Source: Schistosoma mansoni
Lineage: Eukaryota; Platyhelminthes; Trematoda; Strigeidida; Schistosomatidae
Length of the DNA: 64,000 nt
Assembly: GCF_000237925.1 (NCBI RefSeq)
Contig: NC_031495.1
Span: forward strand, 32,898,706-32,962,705
Direction of reading: 5' to 3'
Positions within the stretch are counted from its first letter, which is position 1. Each line of letters opens with the position of its first letter. Positions 49,247-61,734 of this stretch are shown piece by piece. The translations under genes and the position numbers were made by a program. The notes under the pieces are model-generated. The model did not search any database. It saw only the letters and a list, made by a program, of their open reading frames with translations, and was not told where the DNA came from.

Positions 49247-49256
49247 GTATAAATAA
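49247..49256 (+). promoter_or_regulatory. possible TATA box of the CREC gene
   Basis: GTATAAATAA lies 67 bases before the start codon of the EF-hand gene, a plausible distance for a TATA box with a short 5' UTR. In AT-rich DNA this could be chance. Confidence 0.4.
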
Positions 49257-49322
49257 TTTTCCGAGGATCGCACGGATTTTGTGTTCGTGATTGTTGTGCT
49301 ATATACATTTGCAACGTGCAGT

Positions 49323-52300
49323 ATGATGCGGTTGGGTCTGTTCTACATTGTAGCACTGTGCACACTGTTCAGTTATGAGTTGGTCGAATCAAAATTTAAA
49401 CCGCGAACAACCGATAAGGTATATTACTTATAACCAGAAATATTTTCGTAGGACCTAAGTAATTCACCACATGTCTTTGAAGGTGAACATAGTGCAGCAT
49501 ATGATCATGATGCATTTTTGGGGAGAGACGAGGCCAAGAGATTCGATGATCTAACACCAGAAGAAAGCAAACGGAAACTAGGGTATTAAACGTTTTTCCT
49601 ATATCCTACATAAGGGTGTTTTACGTAAACTTGCTTATTTTGTTGTTAAAACCAGCTTTAATGTTTTTAATTGAAATTTTTGCCGGTCAGTTACATTGAC
49701 TTGTTCGGGGTTATATTCATAAACTCAAGACGTTTGATCAATGAGATGTCCCGTTTTCAGTGGATTGAACCAAAGCTATAAACAATTTTTTATATAGCTG
49801 GGACTTTACTGATTTTCATCGAGTAATATTATCAATATATATTAGCAGGTGATATGAGATTTGGTTTTATACCAGAGTTCGCCTCCGATGTACAAGTTCC
49901 ACGTTTTGTGTGCAGACATTATTATGTAGGTTTACTGGCTAAGTCGTTCCAGTTGTTAGATGAAAACCGTTTCTAACTTACGCCTCATAGCAACCCCAAC
50001 AACCATATGGCTGGGCACATTTTCTGGTTAGGCATTTAAGAATATTCCATTAAGCTTAGGTACAATGAACAGTCCGTTCTCAGTCTTCAAAGAAAAAAAA
50101 ACTTTGCATAAAGCACCAGAATTTCTGACAGCTAACAATGTTCAACGGTTTTAAATTTTTGAATATTATTTTTTAGTGAGATTGTGGACAAAATTGACTT
50201 AAATAATGATGGTCAAATTACTTCCGAAGAAATGACTGCGTGGATTAACAAAGTATCCAAGAAAATGCTCCTTGATGATGTTGATCGCGCTTGGAAAGAT
50301 TTTGAATTGCAAGACGGAGACAAGTTGTCTTGGGAGAAACACATTGACGAGCTGTTTGGTGAAGATGGAGATTTAGAGGGTACGTTGACTCCTCATTTAC
50401 TTGATACACTATGGGTTCATGTCTACCATGCATTCTGTCAAGACTCTTTTCTATCTCATAACAAAATTTTAATTGTATTTTCAGATGAAGATGATGAAAC
50501 GAAGAAAGCCTATTCTGAAAAAGACAAGAGGCGATGGATAGTTGCCGATGCAGATGGAGATGGGAAGTTATCAAAACTAGAATACTTGGCATTCCTTCAT
50601 CCAGAGCATGAACCAAAAATGCGAGATGTCGTTATAAAAGTTAGTTCTGTGACAAACGATAGAAACAACTTGAATTTACTCCGGAATCATATACTGACTC
50701 AAAAACGCCCTTTATTCACTGGTGGATAATTCCATAACATTCGTGTTATGTGGAGCAGTGTATGCTCTGTAGATTTAGAATAATTTATAATTATTGTTTA
50801 TTAGTCCAACAACCCCATGTTAACCCTACGTGCTTAAGCCTGTTATACCTCGTGGAGAAGTACAGACCTCCCAACATAGATTCTCTATTAAACACAGTCC
50901 TGAATAGTGCTTTTCAGTCGTTATTCACTCTTTTGATATCTGCTTCCTATTTCTAACGCAACGTGTTCCTTAGTCTTCCTCTCTTCCGTTTCTCTTCACG
51001 GTTCCAAGTTAGCGCTTGCTTGGTGTTACAGTTTGATTATTTCCCTTATGTATGTCATATCCATCTCCAACGTCTTTTCCTAATTTCCTCTTCAACTGGA
51101 AGCTAGTTTATTCTCTGTCACAGTAGCTTTTTGCTGATGGTATCCAGTCAACGGACATTGAGTATCTTGTGTAGACAATTGTTTAGAAATACCTATTCTT
51201 TTTGATGATGGTTGTAGTATTTCTCGAAGTTTCAGCTCCGTACAGTAGAACTGTCTTGACGTTCGTATTGAAGATTGTGACTTTGATATTGGCTTGCATA
51301 CGGTTGTTTTGAGTTTTATATGTTCTTCTATTGTAGGAATGCTGTCCTTGCTCTGCCAATCCTCGCCTTTACATCTGCATCAGATCCTCCACGTTCATCG
51401 ATGACGGTGTCAAGATACTTGAAGGTTCTCACACCTTCCGGAGTTTCTCCATTAAGCGTGATTGGGTTGGTTTTCTCCGTGTTCAATGTCTGACTTCAGT
51501 GCTTCAGCTGGTATATTGTTAGGTCTTGCTGCTTTCCCATTCTTGATTTGTCTGATGACCATTTTGATTCCTTCGATCGTTGGTGGGATGCCAGCTATAG
51601 GAAGGTCTGTGTGCAGCCTCGATGCCCGGTGGATTCAATGGAGGTGATCTATTTAGGAGTTCTTCGAAGTGTTCTACCTATCTGTCCCACTGTTTTTGAA
51701 TCTTAGCGATTAGCTCGCCTTCCTTGTCCTTACTGTTTGCTATATTTTACAATACTTCCGTGCTAGTTTCTGCCTTGTGTCATATAGTTGTTTGATAATT
51801 CCTTCTCTTGCAGGTTTTCACATTGTCATTGCTAGATCTTCGTATTTCTGCTTGTCGGCGATAGTGCTTCTCTCCACTCGCTTGTTGCTTCTGTGTATTT
51901 GGTTTGTGGAGTGATTTCCTTTGCTCCTGTTCGGCTGTTGTCAACTGCTATAATCTTGTTCTTCCTTTCTTAAATTCTGGCCACGGTTTCGATCAGGATC
52001 CATCCTTCATGATGATGCTTGATGCTGCCCAGAACCTCCTGACACGTTGTAGTTAGTGCTTCTGTAATCTCCTATCAGTTCTCCATAATAGTTCTATCTT
52101 CTTTCAGTAGGTCTTGTAAGGCTTGTAACCTGTTGTTAAGGGTTATCTTGAATTCGTTGGGTTTGTCAGCATCTCGAGGAAACGCTGTTCTGAACTTTCT
52201 TAATTCTGTTTCTCCAGTTGTTCAGTGTGTTTTTTTTTAGCTTCGGTTCTATCTTGGCCATCACCAGGTGGTAGTGATTTAAAGCTATGTCAGCTCTTCT

Positions 52301-55300
52301 CCTGGTTCTTCCGTCTTCCATTGACCTTCTGAATTTTTTAGTGATGCAAATATGATTGATCTGATTCTGTACAGTGTGACCCCCAGGTCGTTAAGACCAA
52401 CACTAATCCAACTTCTTTTTCAGGTCCCTCGAGAAATACCCTTCCACGGTGTGGGCAGCCGGGAAGTGATACTAGCCCTCATACCCTTAACTGCACACGA
52501 GACCAAGTTGGTCACTTTCAAATCCTTTCTACACCTCCTAATAACTCTGTTATCTCCACGACTAACCCTTCCCACGTCCTTTTATCACCTCGCACCGCTA
52601 GGGCAAACGATTCGAGTACACAGAACGTTATTCCTGGTCTCCTGAAACCACGCTCTAAACTACATGTAGGAACTTTTAATGTCCGAACATTGTGCCAAAT
52701 AGGACAACAGGCTTCCTTAGCTATGACTCTAGAATCTTACACCATCGATGTATGCTGCGTCTCCGAAACGCGCATACAAGATCCGAGTAGTGTCATTCAT
52801 TTGACCGCACCTAATCAAAATAAAGATTCATCTCGATACACGCTTCGTGTATCTGGAAGCCCTGATGCTGCTTCCCGTGGCCTCACTGGAGTAGGTATAG
52901 CATTAAGTCCTAGGGCAGAACTAGCTCTTTTAGACTGGATCCCAGTAGACAGTCGTCTATGCGCTGTCCGAGTAAACGGTTCAGTAAGGACCCGGAAAGA
53001 TAGGGAAACTCGTCGTTGCCTCTTCGTCGTCTCTGCCTACTCTCCCACTGACTGCAGCTCAGACGATATAAAAGATGAGTTTTACAGGAAACTTTCTGAC
53101 CTTCTCCGAAAAGCTAGGCGTTCTGATGTAGTAATAGTAGCAGGTGACTTTAATGCTCAAGTAGGTAAACTAAGTGAAAGGGAAAGACACCTGGGTGGAT
53201 CTTATGGTGTCATGGCGAAAAGAACAGATAATGGCGACCGTCTGTTGCAGCTATGCTCAGATAACCGCCTATTTCTTGCAAATACTAACTTTAAGCATAA
53301 GGAAAAACATCTTTTGACATGGCGACCCCCGAATTCGTCCCAACGTTGGACCCAATTAGATCACATCGCTATCAGCCACCGATGGAGGGGCTCGATAGAA
53401 GACTGTAGCTCATTCTGGGGCACATGTTTAGATTCAGATCATGCTCTAGTGCGAGCACGTATCTGTCTGCGTCTTACTGGTCGTAGGAAAGACACTGCAG
53501 GGAAGCCTCTAAGGGTTCTACTTAATGATAGGCAAGCTAAGAATATATTTCAGGAACAACTAGAAAAACAGTTAGGCAGCCATGTTAGTTGTGTCCACCC
53601 CGAAGCAGCGTGGAATGACATCCGAAAAGCTGTGGAAACAGCAGTGATATCCGCTTGTAAGGTAAACCATAACGTTAGGGAGAAACAATGGATCTCGGCA
53701 GCATCTACCGCACTGATAGATGCTCGTAAACTCATCCCACCTGGCTCTGAACATAACGAAGAGCGGAGTCAACTTAAGCGCAGGCTTATAAGAAGCCTAC
53801 GTAATGATCGTGAACAGTGGTGGGTAGCGAAAGCAAGAGAGATGGAAAAGGCAGCGGCAATAGGTAACAGTAGGCAGCTATTCAGACTCGTTAAAGAAAC
53901 CGGTATTAGGAACCCGAATATCAGTGAAACCATCTCAGATAAAGATGGGCATATCATTCATTCTCAATCCAGGAGATTGGATCGATGGGCAGAACACTTT
54001 AGGGATCAGTTCAACTGGCCTTCAGCCACACTTCAATTACCCACGATCCCCAGTCGTCCTGAATGGCAAATTGATGTAAGTCCTCCAACCCTCTGCGAGG
54101 TTGAAAAAGCTATAGGAAATCTGAAGCGAGGGAGAGCAGCAGGCCCTGACAGGTTGACCCCTGAGATTTTTAAGGATGGTGGTCCAGTACTAGCAGTGAG
54201 ATTGACTGAGGTCTTAGGTAGAATCTGGGAACTGGACGTAATTCCATCTGACTGGTCCCAATCACTGATTGTGCCAGTCTATAAGAAAGGACAAAAGTCC
54301 TCCTGTGACAATCACAGAGGAATCAGTTTGACTAATATAGTGTCTAAAATATTAGCTTCAATAATACTAGGTCGCCTAACCAAAGCTCGTGAAGAGCAGA
54401 CTAGAGAAAACCAGGCTGGTTTTCGACCTGGACGTGGTTGTATAGACCAGATATTCACCCTACGTCAGGTCCTAGAACATAGACATACATTCAGACGTCC
54501 CACAATAGTAGTATTTCTTGACCTTAAGGCGGCATTTGACTCAGTTGATCGTGAGGTTCTATGGCAGTGTTTGTCAGTGAAAGGAGTACCAAAGAAGTAC
54601 ATTAACCTCATAAAGGCTCTCTACTCGAACACAACTGGTCGAGTTAGAGCCTATGGCGAACTGTCATCAGAACTGATTACCTCAAGTGGCGTTCGTCAGG
54701 GCTGTCCACTCTCCCCATTCTTGTTTAACTTTGTCATTGACATACTTTTAGAGATAGCACTTTCATCATCTAAACCTCCAGGAGTTGAACTTTTGCCGGT
54801 AGGCTCACTTGTTGACTTAGAATACGCCGACGACATAGTTTTATTTGGTGAAGACGCTGACAACATGCAGAGTCTTCTGACCACTATAAGCAACTATGCA
54901 GGCATGTTCGGAATGCGATTCTCTCCCTCGAAGTGCAAAATGTTACTTCAGGATTGGGTTGCAGCGACACCTGAACTAATGATAGGGAGTGAAGTAGTTG
55001 AGCGTGTAGACCACTTCACTTATCTTGGGAGTCTCATCAGCCCTTGTGGTCTGGTATGTGACGAAATCTCAGCACGGATACAGAAGGCTCGTCTAGCTTT
55101 CGCCAACTTGCGTCATTTATGGCGTAGGCGAGATATCCGTCTAGCAACCAAAGGACGGGTTTACTGTGCAGCAGTTCGCTCCGTCCTACTTTATGGCAGT
55201 GAAACATGGCCAATAAGAGTAGAGGATATTCGTAGGCTACTAGTATTCGATCATAGGTGTCTTCGAAGCATTGCTCGTATATCCTGGGACCACCGGGTAA

Positions 55301-58300
55301 GTAATGCAGTTGTTAGGGGACGAGTACTAGGTAGGGATGGCAAATCGATTGATGAAGTAGTGAAACTTCATCAGTTGAGATGGCTGGGACATGTGTTACG
55401 TATGCCCGACCACCGACTGCCCCGACGTGCAATGTTTCATGGTGTAGGAGTAGGTTGGAAGAAAGCTAGGGGTGGCCAGACCAAAACGTGGCACAAATCT
55501 ATGAAGTCACTGACAAGTGGACTGGGCCATGTTGGTAGGTGTAGACTACCTGGTTGGGATTCGCGAGATGATAACAACCGATGGTTAGAGACCTTGAATG
55601 ACATGGCTCAAAATCGCTTGCAATGGCGAAGGTGCATCCACTCTTTGTGTTCTACCAAATTCTAATCTTCTGAATTCCTCATGTCTTTATCTTTTTCTCT
55701 TTCCAAATTTATTTCACTGTACTATACTCCTTCAATAATTTCTTCAAACCCTAATCTTTTGGATTTCTGATTATACTCCTACTACTTCTACCACTATGGG
55801 ATTTTAATCGACAACTACATCTCTGTGCTAATGTGGTATGGCAACTCGAACTGATGTACGTACGTACGAAGTTCTACGTTGTGACTGACTGACTGACAGT
55901 GTGACCTATGTAACTTTGTGTATGTGTTTTTGTGGGAATATTGTGCTACCTGCAACCATTTTCTTGAATGCACATGAATCTTCAAATCTTTCACAATTCT
56001 CCTTCCTTTCTTCCAGTCAGTTCATTTCATCCCATGATATCTTCATACTCGTTGCCCACTCCGACTTTGGCGTTTAGGTCTCCCATCAGGATGGTCAGGT
56101 CCTTTCCTGAGCATTTTTCTATGATCGACTGCAGCCTCTCATAAAACTGATCTTAACCGTCCTAATTGCTAACATTGGTGAGTACATAGCACTGAACAAC
56201 ATTCATTGTGATCCCTTCCTTTGTTTTCAAAGGTTTGATTATTCTAGATCCATGCGATTCCCATCCTATAAGTGTTTTACATGCTTCTTTGGACAGTATC
56301 AGTGCTACTCCCTGCTTGTGAGACGTTATTCTGGTTAGCATTTTTTATAGCAAAGTTGTTTTCCACAGGTTGGACTTGCTAACCCCATGCCCAACCCTTC
56401 TCCTTTATCCATGCTGGCGACTGGCAGTAACCCTAGAAGAGCTATAGGTGATGCTAGGTTAAACATATCCATGTGATTTTGTAAGCGTTACTAGTTGAGA
56501 TGATTATTTAATAACTTGTTGCAAATGCGTGGGACATTTTTTCGTAATTCAATGAGAAGTCCCTCAGCACTGAGTCACAAACTAATCATTGCTTTTAAGA
56601 CTCACAAGTTAGAGTGATTTCCAGTCGAATATACCCATTTATCTGATCTGAATTACACATGTCTGAATACTTCTTATTGTTTAACACAAATAGATATAAA
56701 GTTTATCGTTACAAATGTAAACACAACAACTTCAGTTTCATCAGTAATTTAAATAATTACCTCAAGTTACATCAAGTTTTTAGACACTTTTTGGTTCAAC
56801 TATTTTATTTGCTTTTACAAATCCAGGAAACAATGGAAGAAGTTGACAAAAATAATGATAGCTTCGTTGATCTTGATGAATATATCAGTAAGTCTCCACT
56901 GTTGATGTATTTTCTTAGATTTTTATATCGGAAATATTATGTCGTCAAGACTTAAATTAAATTGTTGTTTTTAAACAGTATTTATGGCTAAACTACTAGG
57001 AGCGTAAATTTTTATGTAGGCAGAATAAACCAGTTAATGAGGTTGTAGATGTCCATTGATTTATATGGTTAGGTCATTTGCTAGGTATTCTAAATGAACA
57101 TGGTCTTTATAAGTGGGTGCTGATTATGTAGTTCTGGTCCGCACTATCGTAGCTAATAACTGAAGAGTATGTGACTTGGGTTAGAATCAGCCACAGTGAT
57201 GCACATGCATTCATTTTTGTCTCTACTTAAGCTCTAAGTTCCAAAATTATTTTATATTTTTCATTCCGCAAACTAGCTCTTGAATCACATTCTCTATGCT
57301 TAATTTGCCGTGGCAACGTGGACCGATGTATGTATTTGTTAGTTTCTACATTGCTTTCAACTGACTTTGTCCGCTCCTAATAGTAGTGGAATTAGGTGTA
57401 AAAAAGCTAAAGGTAATCAGGTTTATATGTATTACTGGTTTATGGAGTCTCCGTTTCTTCGTATAATTTGTGGTACAACTGGGTAAGGTCGCTAACAAAA
57501 CCAGCAATCGAATACTCTGACACAAATTCGACTCAGCACCCAAATACTGTGAAACTATTCGATCGAATTTAGACGCAAGTTCTTATATATTATCCACTCT
57601 TTATTTCCTGATTCTTAAATATTTTAATATGCATTTTGACCAATTGGCAGACTAATATTGTGATCAGTCAAGATTATCACGGGCTTTACCACTAAAAGGT
57701 TATTCGTTAATAATAGTAGGCGAATGCTTAGGTATTCCTATTGTTAATCATCTTTAATACTGAAGTTTTATATGAGTGGGTGGTCAACTAAAATGCTCGT
57801 TGGGTCTGCGAATTTTCGCGAAAGGTACTGAAACTAGTTGAGCACATAACAGTACAGTACATTGTTTCCGCAATTATTGCAATTGACATTAATATATGTC
57901 TAATCTCAGAAGAGTTTTTAGTAACATAAGGCTAAAAATTATGCAGTTGGTCGTAAAATAAGAATATTGAAGTTGAACTTTAATGTCGAATAAAATTAAT
58001 TCTCTCACACTGATTAAATACTTGAGGACTTTGGCCTTCAAGCAGTATTTATTTTCAGCCATCTAGCTGCTAGTAAATTACATTGAAGAGTTAGCGGAGT
58101 TTTACGCTTCATCACCGGTATTTTTATTGGTACTCTAAATATCGTTATTCGATGTTTGTTGGGGATTTGTCTTGTAGAAGATCTGTGGTCTCCAAATTCA
58201 CCTAATGAAACGGAGCCTGAATGGGTGAAGACTGAAAGAGAGGAATTTGCCAAACGACGCGATATTAATGGAGATGGAAAACTGGATCTGGATGAGGTTG

Positions 58301-59484
58301 GCAAATGGATCGTACCTGAAGATTATAATCATGTCCAAGCAGAAGTAACCCATTTATTCTCAGAATCAGATGCAGATCAGGTAGAGCTTATGTTGATCAT
58401 TATGTTTTCGTAAATATGATCTCAGATATGACCAGTGTCCTAATAATACTTGTCAGTTCGCCACTGTAGGTTTCTGTTGCTATTTATATCGAGAGACCTA
58501 AAAAGTAAGGCGGCTCTTAATTGTTTTCCGTACTAATCGTAACCTTGTATTTTCCAACCAAATGAATTAGTTTAATATTGAATTATGAAAACTTCCGGAA
58601 CTAGAGAAGTCAGTCAGTCAGTCACAGCGTAGAACTTCGTACGTACGCACATCAGTTCGAGTTGCCATACCACATTAACACAGAGATGCAGTTGTCGATT
58701 CAAATCCCATAGTGGTAGAAGTAATAAAAGTATAAGCAGTAATCGGGAAGATTAGGGTTTGAAGATGTTATTGAAGGAGTATAATCCAGTGAAATAAATT
58801 TGGAAGGAGAAAAAGATAGAGACATGAAGAATTCAGAAGATTAGAATTTGGGAGAACGCCTTCGCCATTGCAAACGATTTTAAACCATGTCATTCAAGGT
58901 GTCTAACCATCGGTTGCTATCATTTCGCGGATCCCAACCAGGTAGTCTACACCTACCAACATGGCTCAGTCCAATTGTCAGTGACTTCATGGATTTGTGC
59001 CACGTTTTGGTCTGGCCGCTCCTAGCTTTCTTCCAACCTACTCCTACGCCATAAAACATTGCACGTCGGGGCGGTCGGTGGTTGGGTGGAACTAGAAAAG
59101 TATTTTCGCTTGAATATGATGTGATAAGTAGCGTGTTATCCTTTTTGGAAAAGCGTTCTTTATACTAATGTCAACAACTAATACTGTTATAATTTTAGTG
59201 TAAGGTAACTCGTACAATTATAGCCATCCCCGTCATTTACAATGGCTACCATCTATCATTTTGTTTATGGGATGCACATCGATCTAATTTGTTCTCGGTA
59301 GAAACGAATTTTACGCAAACTTTTATTTCGTCAAATATGTACTGCGTGTTTTTTTTAAATTTCTGTTAATATTTTTTAGGATGGGAAACTCAGCAAAAGC
59401 GAAATATTAATTCGTTATGACTTATTTGTTGGTAGCCAGGCAACCAATTTTGGGGAAATCCTAACTAATCATGATGAACTATAA
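49323..59484 (+). CDS. CREC-family ER calcium-binding protein (reticulocalbin/calumenin-like)
   Basis: Seven exons: 49323-49418, 49452-49582, 50177-50379, 50485-50639, 56827-56887, 58178-58380 and 59380-59484. All introns are GT-AG and the phases agree. The product is 317 residues (human calumenin is 315). It has a signal peptide ([20 protein letters not shown]) and EF-hand loops at residues 83-94, 165-176, 202-213, 244-255 and 280-291. A sixth at 118-129 has lost the first ligand (Phe). In loop 4 the central Gly is Ser. The C-terminus is HDEL, an ER-retention signal as in reticulocalbins. The predicted role is low-affinity calcium binding and chaperone help in the secretory pathway. Intron 4 (6187 bp) and intron 6 (999 bp) hold retrotransposons; intron 1 is only 33 bp. 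The first of two adjacent ATGs is used. The gene looks intact. Confidence 0.95.
52382..55895 (+). mobile_element. young RTE-clade element (RTE-B) nested in the old RTE-A copy
   Basis: ACAGTGTGACC occurs at 52371-52381 and again at 55896-55906, a perfect 11-bp target duplication. Removing the element rejoins the old RTE-A reading. The element ends in a short GACT/CTGA repeat (55884-55895), the tail expected of RTE elements. Compared with the 5' fragment at 61735-62808 it lacks about 420 bp at the 5' end, so it is slightly 5'-truncated. It has the same orientation as the host gene. Confidence 0.93.
52690..55665 (+). CDS. RTE-B endonuclease-reverse transcriptase, open frame
   Basis: A continuous frame of 991 codons with no stop. 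It includes endonuclease motifs ([15 protein letters not shown] near residue 152; [10 protein letters not shown] near 254) and RT motifs ([37 protein letters not shown] near 610; [14 protein letters not shown]; catalytic YADD near 712), then the C-terminal [20 protein letters not shown]. The listed first codon is TTG; the first ATG (52723) would cut off the endonuclease N-terminus GTFNVRTL, whose Asn is catalytic. The frame stays open upstream to the element's 5' edge (about 52383) without an ATG, so the natural start was probably lost by 5' truncation. The enzyme nicks target DNA and copies element RNA. It is the best-preserved retroelement coding region in the window. Confidence 0.9.
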   Translation: MCQIGQQASLAMTLESYTIDVCCVSETRIQDPSSVIHLTAPNQNKDSSRYTLRVSGSPDAASRGLTGVGIALSPRAELALLDWIPVDSRLCAVRVNGSVRTRKDRETRRCLFVVSAYSPTDCSSDDIKDEFYRKLSDLLRKARRSDVVIVAGDFNAQVGKLSERERHLGGSYGVMAKRTDNGDRLLQLCSDNRLFLANTNFKHKEKHLLTWRPPNSSQRWTQLDHIAISHRWRGSIEDCSSFWGTCLDSDHALVRARICLRLTGRRKDTAGKPLRVLLNDRQAKNIFQEQLEKQLGSHVSCVHPEAAWNDIRKAVETAVISACKVNHNVREKQWISAASTALIDARKLIPPGSEHNEERSQLKRRLIRSLRNDREQWWVAKAREMEKAAAIGNSRQLFRLVKETGIRNPNISETISDKDGHIIHSQSRRLDRWAEHFRDQFNWPSATLQLPTIPSRPEWQIDVSPPTLCEVEKAIGNLKRGRAAGPDRLTPEIFKDGGPVLAVRLTEVLGRIWELDVIPSDWSQSLIVPVYKKGQKSSCDNHRGISLTNIVSKILASIILGRLTKAREEQTRENQAGFRPGRGCIDQIFTLRQVLEHRHTFRRPTIVVFLDLKAAFDSVDREVLWQCLSVKGVPKKYINLIKALYSNTTGRVRAYGELSSELITSSGVRQGCPLSPFLFNFVIDILLEIALSSSKPPGVELLPVGSLVDLEYADDIVLFGEDADNMQSLLTTISNYAGMFGMRFSPSKCKMLLQDWVAATPELMIGSEVVERVDHFTYLGSLISPCGLVCDEISARIQKARLAFANLRHLWRRRDIRLATKGRVYCAAVRSVLLYGSETWPIRVEDIRRLLVFDHRCLRSIARISWDHRVSNAVVRGRVLGRDGKSIDEVVKLHQLRWLGHVLRMPDHRLPRRAMFHGVGVGWKKARGGQTKTWHKSMKSLTSGLGHVGRCRLPGWDSRDDNNRWLETLNDMAQNRLQWRRCIHSLCSTKF
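57200..57372 (+). mobile_element. diverged RTE-B 3' tail
   Basis: GTGGCAACGTGGACCGATGTATGTA...TTCTACATTG...ACTGACTTTG parallels the RTE-B 3' UTR end (near 55838-55895). Noncoding, in CREC intron 5. Confidence 0.55.
58610..59087 (-). mobile_element. 5'-truncated RTE-B insertion in the last CREC intron
   Basis: Reverse complement of the last about 480 bp of RTE-B (from the HRLPRR-coding region to the CTGA tail). GGAACTAGAGAAG (58597-58609) and GGAACTAGAAAAG (59088-59100) flank it, a 13-bp target duplication with one mismatch. It ends about 290 bp before the last exon. Confidence 0.9.
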
Positions 59485-59701
59485 CAATGTAAAATCTGTC
59501 AGTGAATTAATCCGACAACCGACTGTCTGTTAAATATCTTAAGGATCTTTTTCTCCTAAAAGTCTAACATACTTTTTCTTGGTTCATAGTTTTTATGAGT
59601 TATCATACGTTATTACCTCTATTGCACAAACACGGTTAATTCATATGTTCTTGTTAATCAACACTTAAACTTTCAAAAACACTTGATTAATCAAGTGTGT
59701 C

Positions 59702-59707
59702 AATAAA
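59702..59707 (+). terminator. possible poly(A) signal of the CREC gene
   Basis: AATAAA 218 bases after the stop codon; the first strong match downstream. Confidence 0.5.
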
Positions 59708-59709
59708 AT

Positions 59710-61734
59710 TTGTTGGAGATCGTACATTTTACAAGTGCCTATTCTAGCGCTTATTTTATCTTTATCTTACAAACAATTTCGTTTATATTTTATTCTCTTG
59801 AGCTATCCGTTTATTTTCATGTTTCATACTTTTTAATCGTTCATTTGTATATGAATCAAAATAGTTTATTTGCCAGGTTCATTTTTAGCCGATCTCTTTT
59901 GTGCGCATGCTTGTCATTAATATATTTTGTGATGTATAAGAAATATATTGTTTCTTTACATATATTTATTTCTAATGTTCAAAAATATGACTGATTTACT
60001 CATTGGTTAACGAAATCTGGATTTAGTGTTATTTTCTCGATTATTAAAAACTATTCGTAAGTAAATGCAAGTTTAGTCAATCTTATGTAAGCTTCAGTTA
60101 CTCCCGAGATCATATGTAATTGTTGGCTTCCACCTCACACTTTTATGTATTATTCCCGTTCTTTGTGATTGATGAATCACTCCTAAAACTGTCATCTATG
60201 ATCTACAACTAAAGAATTTCATAGACTCTAATTAACCTTCGCTTCTTCAGACAGCCAGTCAGTGATTTGACTCATCCCATATACCGTTATCATTTTCATG
60301 AAATACACCCATGCTGTAATAAATAATGCATCACTGTTGACAGTTACTAGTCATGCGTAACACAACTTCAACTAGCTTTATATCGCTACGTAGTACCCTT
60401 CATTTGTCCTCTACTTTACCATCTTTTTGGTTGAAACATATGGGGGCTGGTTTCATAGAACTAGTAAATTATCGGTGTATGGAACGTGTTCATGACCTAA
60501 ATCCAAAATCTTGGTACCTGTAGACAACCATTAGGAAGGAAACTGAAGTTGTTCAATGTATTAAGAGGAAAATTAAATCCGTCCAGTCCCTTTATACTTT
60601 TTCCGATTTGGAGTTAAGCTACTCATAAGTAGCTCATTATTTCTAGGACAAAACAAACGGCTTTGGAAAAGCTAAAAATTGTACCCTTTTTGAGACGCGA
60701 ATCTCCCATAACCAGTATGATGAAACTCACTTGTATTCCAACTTCATAAAAAGTTTTCACCAAACCATGCTTTGGTTGGGCGTTATTTAAATTGTGTTTT
60801 AGGTTTGTAAATAGATATCAAAATGATTGGAAAGGAATGCGAACTGAGATTGACTAAGGTAATAGTGAACCTTAGTCATTTGGTTATTTTAGTCAGCGTA
60901 AGGACTGTAGTGTTTGATTTCTACCTAATTTTCATATAATTGTGCTAACGGATGTGGACAGAGTCGAAAAATATGAGGACTGATGCTTTATTCTCCACAC
61001 ATCATGACTCCTTTCACTTAACGAGCAGACAAATTTAGAATTTATCTTAGAATTTGACAGTTGTTTTTATATCTGAACCCTAATTGTTACATTGATATGA
61101 AAGGTACAAAGAATGCTATTTCGCTAGTCATTATAGGTGTCCTGTTACCACTATTTACACATAAAAAAACTTCAAACTGTAGCTAGTGGATACGAAATTT
61201 TAATTACTCTGGATAATATATGTGTAAAAACAAGCATATGTTATTAACACTTATGAAAGTAACTGACATTTTAGTTTATTTTCGATTGTTAATTATTTAG
61301 ATTGACTAAGAAGATTATTGTTGTCTCTAATAAAGGAATAGGGATTGAAGAGGGAAATTGATTATGAATACAGTGGTTTTGAGCTCTATTGGCGGTATCT
61401 GACTGACTTATTGTTACTACATTATCCTTTGTAAGAATAACAAGTACTTTCAAATTTGACTGACAATTTGTTTACTGATAAAAGCCGATTTATTATATAG
61501 AATGCTATGATAAATTACTCAGCTGTTTGATATTATGTTACCTCGTGGATCGTAAGTAGGTAGTTTTCTGCAACTACAGTCAAGAATCAATAACTATGAC
61601 TTCTATTTGACTAGCAAAATGATAGACATTGGGTAGTCTCATATGAGGTATACATCTGTATATACAGTAAAAACTATTCATACTCAAAGTTGGGCTACAT
61701 TCAAAATAATTCTAACCATTTTTTTCAATTTCAA
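59710..61734. other. intergenic, nothing recognised
   Basis: AT-rich sequence with chance frames only. Confidence 0.4.

Larger units (their letters stand above)
50820..56463 (-). mobile_element. old RTE-A copy, split by a younger RTE
   Basis: In CREC intron 4. The 3' part (50820-52380) matches RTE-A in reverse, from the coding end through the C-terminal region, with about 0.77 kb of RT core missing at about 51484 (sequence jumps from the NPITLNGE-like region to the PAEALKSD-like region). The 5' part continues at 55896-56463 with endonuclease ([14 protein letters not shown] read on the minus strand) and the RTE 5' UTR, with another internal deletion near 56330. The two parts join exactly at an 11-bp duplication around the inserted element. 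Confidence 0.85.
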
